Assembly (NCBI RefSeq): GCF_007655135.1
Contig: NC_045129.1
Span: 39,619,122 to 39,683,121 of the forward strand
Length of the DNA: 64,000 nt
Direction of reading: 5' to 3'
Source: Punica granatum
Lineage: Eukaryota; Streptophyta; Magnoliopsida; Myrtales; Lythraceae
The notes beneath the pieces are model-generated. The model ran no database searches. It had not been told where the DNA came from and saw only the letters and a program-made list of their open reading frames with translations. How positions within the stretch are numbered: position 1 is the stretch's first letter; the number at the start of each line of letters is the position of its first letter. Of this stretch, positions 60,716 through 64,000 are shown in pieces. The translations under genes and the position numbers were made by a program.

Positions 60716-60757
<42 letters not shown>

Positions 60758-61221
60758 ATTTTAGGTGTGGAATCTGATGTAATATTTGGTGGGGATGTGA
60801 ATGGAGGAGAGAAGGCTGGAATGTCATGGGAAGAACTGCATGTAGGTAGGGGTTATCCATTTGCTAGTAGTTGCTTGTTGCTTGTTGAGCCTGTAGCGTG
60901 CCACAGGGATTGCCACATATTCTGCGTAAGCATTCATCGGTGTAGCATGATGTGTATGGAACTGGATTTGTCATGAATGATTGTGAACAGGCTCCTGAGT
61001 TCGAATCTATGCAGCATGATGTTATAGAATTGTATTGTACTCTACTGTACTGTGTTATAGGAGCTAGCCATCTAATCGTGTTACTTCTGATTTCTGAATT
61101 CTCATATGCACGTGAAGCTAAGCGAGTAGAGCATTGATTGGATAGATTGCATAATTCTTTTACAAAGCAATGGAGCTCATCATGAAGTTGTTTGTTTATC
61201 GGGTGTGTGCGAGCCAACAAA
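60182..61221. other. SNX2 3' region and convergent spacer
   Basis: This contains the probable SNX2 3' UTR, a 40-base G tract (60,716-60,755), and at 60,905-60,955 a copy of a segment also found in SNX2 intron 4 (59,880-59,928). No gene is seen. Confidence 0.55.
60716..60755 (+). repeat. Poly-G tract (40 G)
   Basis: An uninterrupted run of 40 G, 534 bases past the SNX2 stop codon. Its length is probably uncertain in the assembly. Confidence 0.95.
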
Positions 61222-62566
61222 TCACGTTTGGGATGTTGGATGAAACAACAGCTGAGGAAGGACCTGCTTCTCCAGGTACTTTATCAGGTAATAGTAGGCT
61301 GATTCGGTGGGATGGATGGCATCCCAGAATAGGTACTCCGATGCATTTTCACACGTCCGGGTGATTCCATTACACAGGGGACCCACCTCAATGTATCCCT
61401 TCCCGCAGCACCCCCTATCTGTGTCGACAAACCCTGTATCATAATCACTTTCTCTTGTTTAATGCCGTGAGTAGAGTTACTTTCCGGAAAGCCTTATATA
61501 ATCTATATACACGCATATGTGGACTGGGACCAAGATTATGGGCTTACCGTACTTCTGGGGATGGTGGATCATATCAATGAGAGGCTCGTAGGCATCAGCA
61601 TATACAATCTTGCTCTGCAGCAGCTCTGCTTGTCTCTCTGACAAGAGCTTTGCCAGCTTCCGATTGTAGATTTGAGCATCCATGTTTTCATCCTCAACGC
61701 ACTTCCGATCCTTGATTTCTGCAAATCTCAACGTCATTTGAATGGGCAGACACCCCATCGGTGGCAACCCGGCTATCACCAACTTCCGGCATCCCAGCTT
61801 GTACAGCTCCTGCAGGAAACATACACACCCGTATTGAAGCAGTTAGGATGATACATGTTGAACTGATTATCAAATACATGACTATCGAGCAAAGAAATAA
61901 ACAGACGGTCAATTATCCGGTTTTATATACCGATACAAAGTCTGAGATTCTTGCTAGCAGAAAATCTTGATACTGGCTGATGTTGAACTCCAACCTCCTC
62001 GTAGGGATGTCGTAGAAATTCAATATGAAGTCATTGGTTCCTGCGCTGATGATCACCAGCGCACCTGCAATTATCTTCTCAGCATCCTTATCCCCTACGG
62101 CATTCCTCAGCCTTTGAATATACTCCTTGAAGTACTTGAGCTGCTGGGAGACCGGGATCGCGCCAGAAACCACTGTCGTCAGATCATCATACCCTGACCC
62201 ACCGGACGCAAAGGCCACCCCTGTTTTCAGGTCCTTGTTTGATAGGCCGGGCTCTAGGAATGGGGGGACCGTGTCTTTGATCCCAAGGAACGATGCTATG
62301 AAATCGGGAACTAATTTCCCATTGGAGAACCTTCCCGTGGGAATGTGGCCGGGGAAATCACGACCATAAGGTGGGTGGTCGCCCTTGGCAACGGTCACAA
62401 TGTAGTTGTTGTTGCCAGTATCGACGGTGGAGTCCCCAAATACCAGGACTGCTGTGAACTTTGAGTTTTTTCCCGAGGTTAGTATCGAACCACAGCAACC
62501 GGCAGGGATGAATATGATAACGCATAGATGGATTAAGATGATGAGAAACACCAAAACGGGAGCCAT
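61222..62566 (-). CDS. GDSL-type esterase/lipase, secreted
   Basis: Three exons, 61931-62566, 61548-61809 and 61222-61433, join in frame to 369 residues. An N-terminal hydrophobic stretch (about residues 3-22) is a signal peptide, so the protein should enter the secretory pathway. The SGNH hydrolase blocks are complete: block I FGDSTVDTGNNN with nucleophile Ser46, block II with Gly in FASGGSGYDD, block III GTNDF, and block V DAIHPTESAYY with Asp337 and His340. Cys pairs in the C-terminal part (DRGCCGKGYIEVGPLCN, RTC) are typical of plant GDSL enzymes. Substrates of this subgroup are mostly unknown; cell-wall or surface lipid esters are usual guesses. The exon 1 donor is TCG|GTATAT, which joins to GAG to give FVSELY. 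The gene is convergent with SNX2. Confidence 0.94.
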
Positions 62567-62660
62567 TGCATATATTTCCGTTCCAGGGGCAGAGGCATAG
62601 GCATAGGCTTTAACGTATCGTTAATTAGTAAGTATGAATCCTGGTGGTGGTTAACACGTT

Positions 62661-62670
62661 AAATATATAG
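62661..62670 (-). promoter_or_regulatory. TATA-like box of the GDSL gene
   Basis: The minus strand reads CTATATATTT about 97 bases upstream of the start codon, a normal distance for a plant TATA box and short leader. Confidence 0.45.
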
Positions 62671-64000
62671 TGTAGTAAATATGTCCGATTGAAGCTTCCG
62701 GTGAAAACAACATGAGGAATTGATGTTGTCTGGACTTGATGGAATTTGAGATTTACTTGACCTAGATGTAAAGGCATTCCAGCTCCTCACTTTTTATCTT
62801 AAAATTAGATTAGATGTTATTATTGAGACACTGCATGTAGTATTAGACTTAAATTGTGGCTCAAAAATTGGACCTTATTCATCATGAATTTTTTAGAGTG
62901 GAGTAACCTTAAATTTTTATGGCAATGGTTGTGTCACTGTCTTCAACTCCCAAGTGATGTATGCTTTAGACCCAACAGAAGTCTATCTGTTTGGATTGAA
63001 TTTCAATTAACACATATAGGGTGTGCCTTGGTTCTCAAGGCATTTAATTGCATATGCTTCAACTGATTAATTCTAATTCTAGCTAGGTTAGAGTTATAAG
63101 CATATGAATGTCCTACCTAATCAAAGCTAAAGCTATTTCGACGAAAAATTTCAAATCATGTCGATCGATCATGCCGTGACTCGTGATGGAATTTTGCATA
63201 TCAATCATATCCTGGATAGTTGTGCTCGTGCATTGCATTATATGATATACAGCGCTCGAGCTCCGAGCCAATTAACTAATTAGTAGCTAGAATTAACTGG
63301 CAACTGAGAGATGTTTTTAGTGTGAACGTTATCAGCATGCACATCCCCATATCGATATCAAACATCTTCAGATTATTAATGAAACTAAATATTTATACAT
63401 GATCACACGCGTGGATATGTATCAATCTTGTTCTGCGGATGGCATACGAGTTTTTTATATGGTGATGAGTTGTAGGTACGTGGTAATAATAAGTACATTG
63501 GGTCTGTAGGTACAGGAGATCTTAATAATCAGCAGTCATCATAAATAAAAAAAATTGTACACTAGCTCGCTAGTCACATACAAAAGATTCTACTTCGTGT
63601 CGGGAGACATGAAACGCGGAAGAAAATATATTATATAGAGTTGGATTTAAGATCGGAATTAAGTGAAAACAATATACATGCATGCATTGCAGGTAGTAAT
63701 GATATATATATATATACACACAGACACAGACACATATTAATATTTGTATATTATTCTGATCCTCCTTGATCGAATTATCGTGTATCTCACCGATTCTCTG
63801 ATTTTCTTTCAAATATATATATATATATATCAATGCATGGTTCTAATAAGTACTGTGGCCATAGCTTCACATGATTCTCTCTTTGTTCTGTTATAGTTGA
63901 GATTTAAAGAGGATATATCACCAACGTCTTGGTTCAAATATGGTATACTAACTAGTTTTTTTATCCATGCGTTGCACGGAACTTTTACTACAAATATAAC
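62671..64000. other. Gene-free AT-rich spacer at the right edge
   Basis: I see AT and AC repeats (63,700-63,735 and near 63,815) and a Helitron-type terminus near 63,952, but no gene. Confidence 0.5.
63952..63980 (-). mobile_element. Helitron-type 3' terminus
   Basis: Read on the minus strand, a CCGTGC-AAC-GCATGG hairpin (one mismatch) is followed by ATAAAAAAA and CTAG, then T. The element would extend beyond the right edge of the window. Confidence 0.5.

Overview
This is a 64-kb piece of a plant nuclear genome, most likely a woody core eudicot. The evidence is large AT-rich intergenic regions, multi-exon genes with GT-AG introns, a plant tRNA-Gly, a MIR390 locus, a lignin-type laccase, and many plant MITE, SINE, MULE, copia, LINE and Helitron remnants. 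I cannot name the species from sequence alone; a Myrtales genome would fit, but that is a guess.

Layout. Bases 1-11,052 are gene-dense: the 3' end of a mitoferrin gene (+), a tRNA-Gly(GCC) (+), a one-exon MEA1-family gene (+), a ten-exon plastid malonyl-CoA:ACP transacylase gene (-) and a nine-exon chloroplast SLP1 phosphatase gene (-). From about 11.3 to 38.4 kb there is no complete protein gene. This stretch holds a foldback element with 31-bp subterminal repeats, a gutted copia-like element, several MITEs, tRNA-derived SINEs, a Pack-MULE carrying a broken U-box/ARM gene fragment, a MIR390 gene with a tandemly duplicated 5' arm, an AT-rich tandem repeat, an RNase-H remnant, Helitron 3' termini, and a 681-bp palindrome. 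Bases 38.7-43.5 kb hold the convergent pair SWC6 (+) and a laccase-11-like gene (-). After a 4-kb gene-free gap come the 19-exon NAA25 gene (-) and SNX2 (+), which are head to head across about 930 bp, then a GDSL esterase/lipase gene (-) convergent with SNX2.

How the genes work. They are mostly single-copy housekeeping genes acting in different compartments: mitochondrial iron import, plastid fatty-acid synthesis, plastid dephosphorylation, H2A.Z deposition (SWR1), N-terminal acetylation (NatB) and endosomal sorting (retromer). The laccase and the GDSL protein carry signal peptides and probably act in the cell wall or apoplast. MIR390 would trigger TAS3 tasiRNAs that restrain auxin response factors. 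From memory, the gene order matches fractionated Arabidopsis blocks.

Exon coordinates were read by hand from splice consensus, reading-frame continuity and family similarity. All complete models close in frame. I did not find a clearly new biological system. The most unusual items are the duplicated MIR390 arm, the Pack-MULE, the 31-bp-repeat foldback element and a splice donor lying inside a microsatellite.
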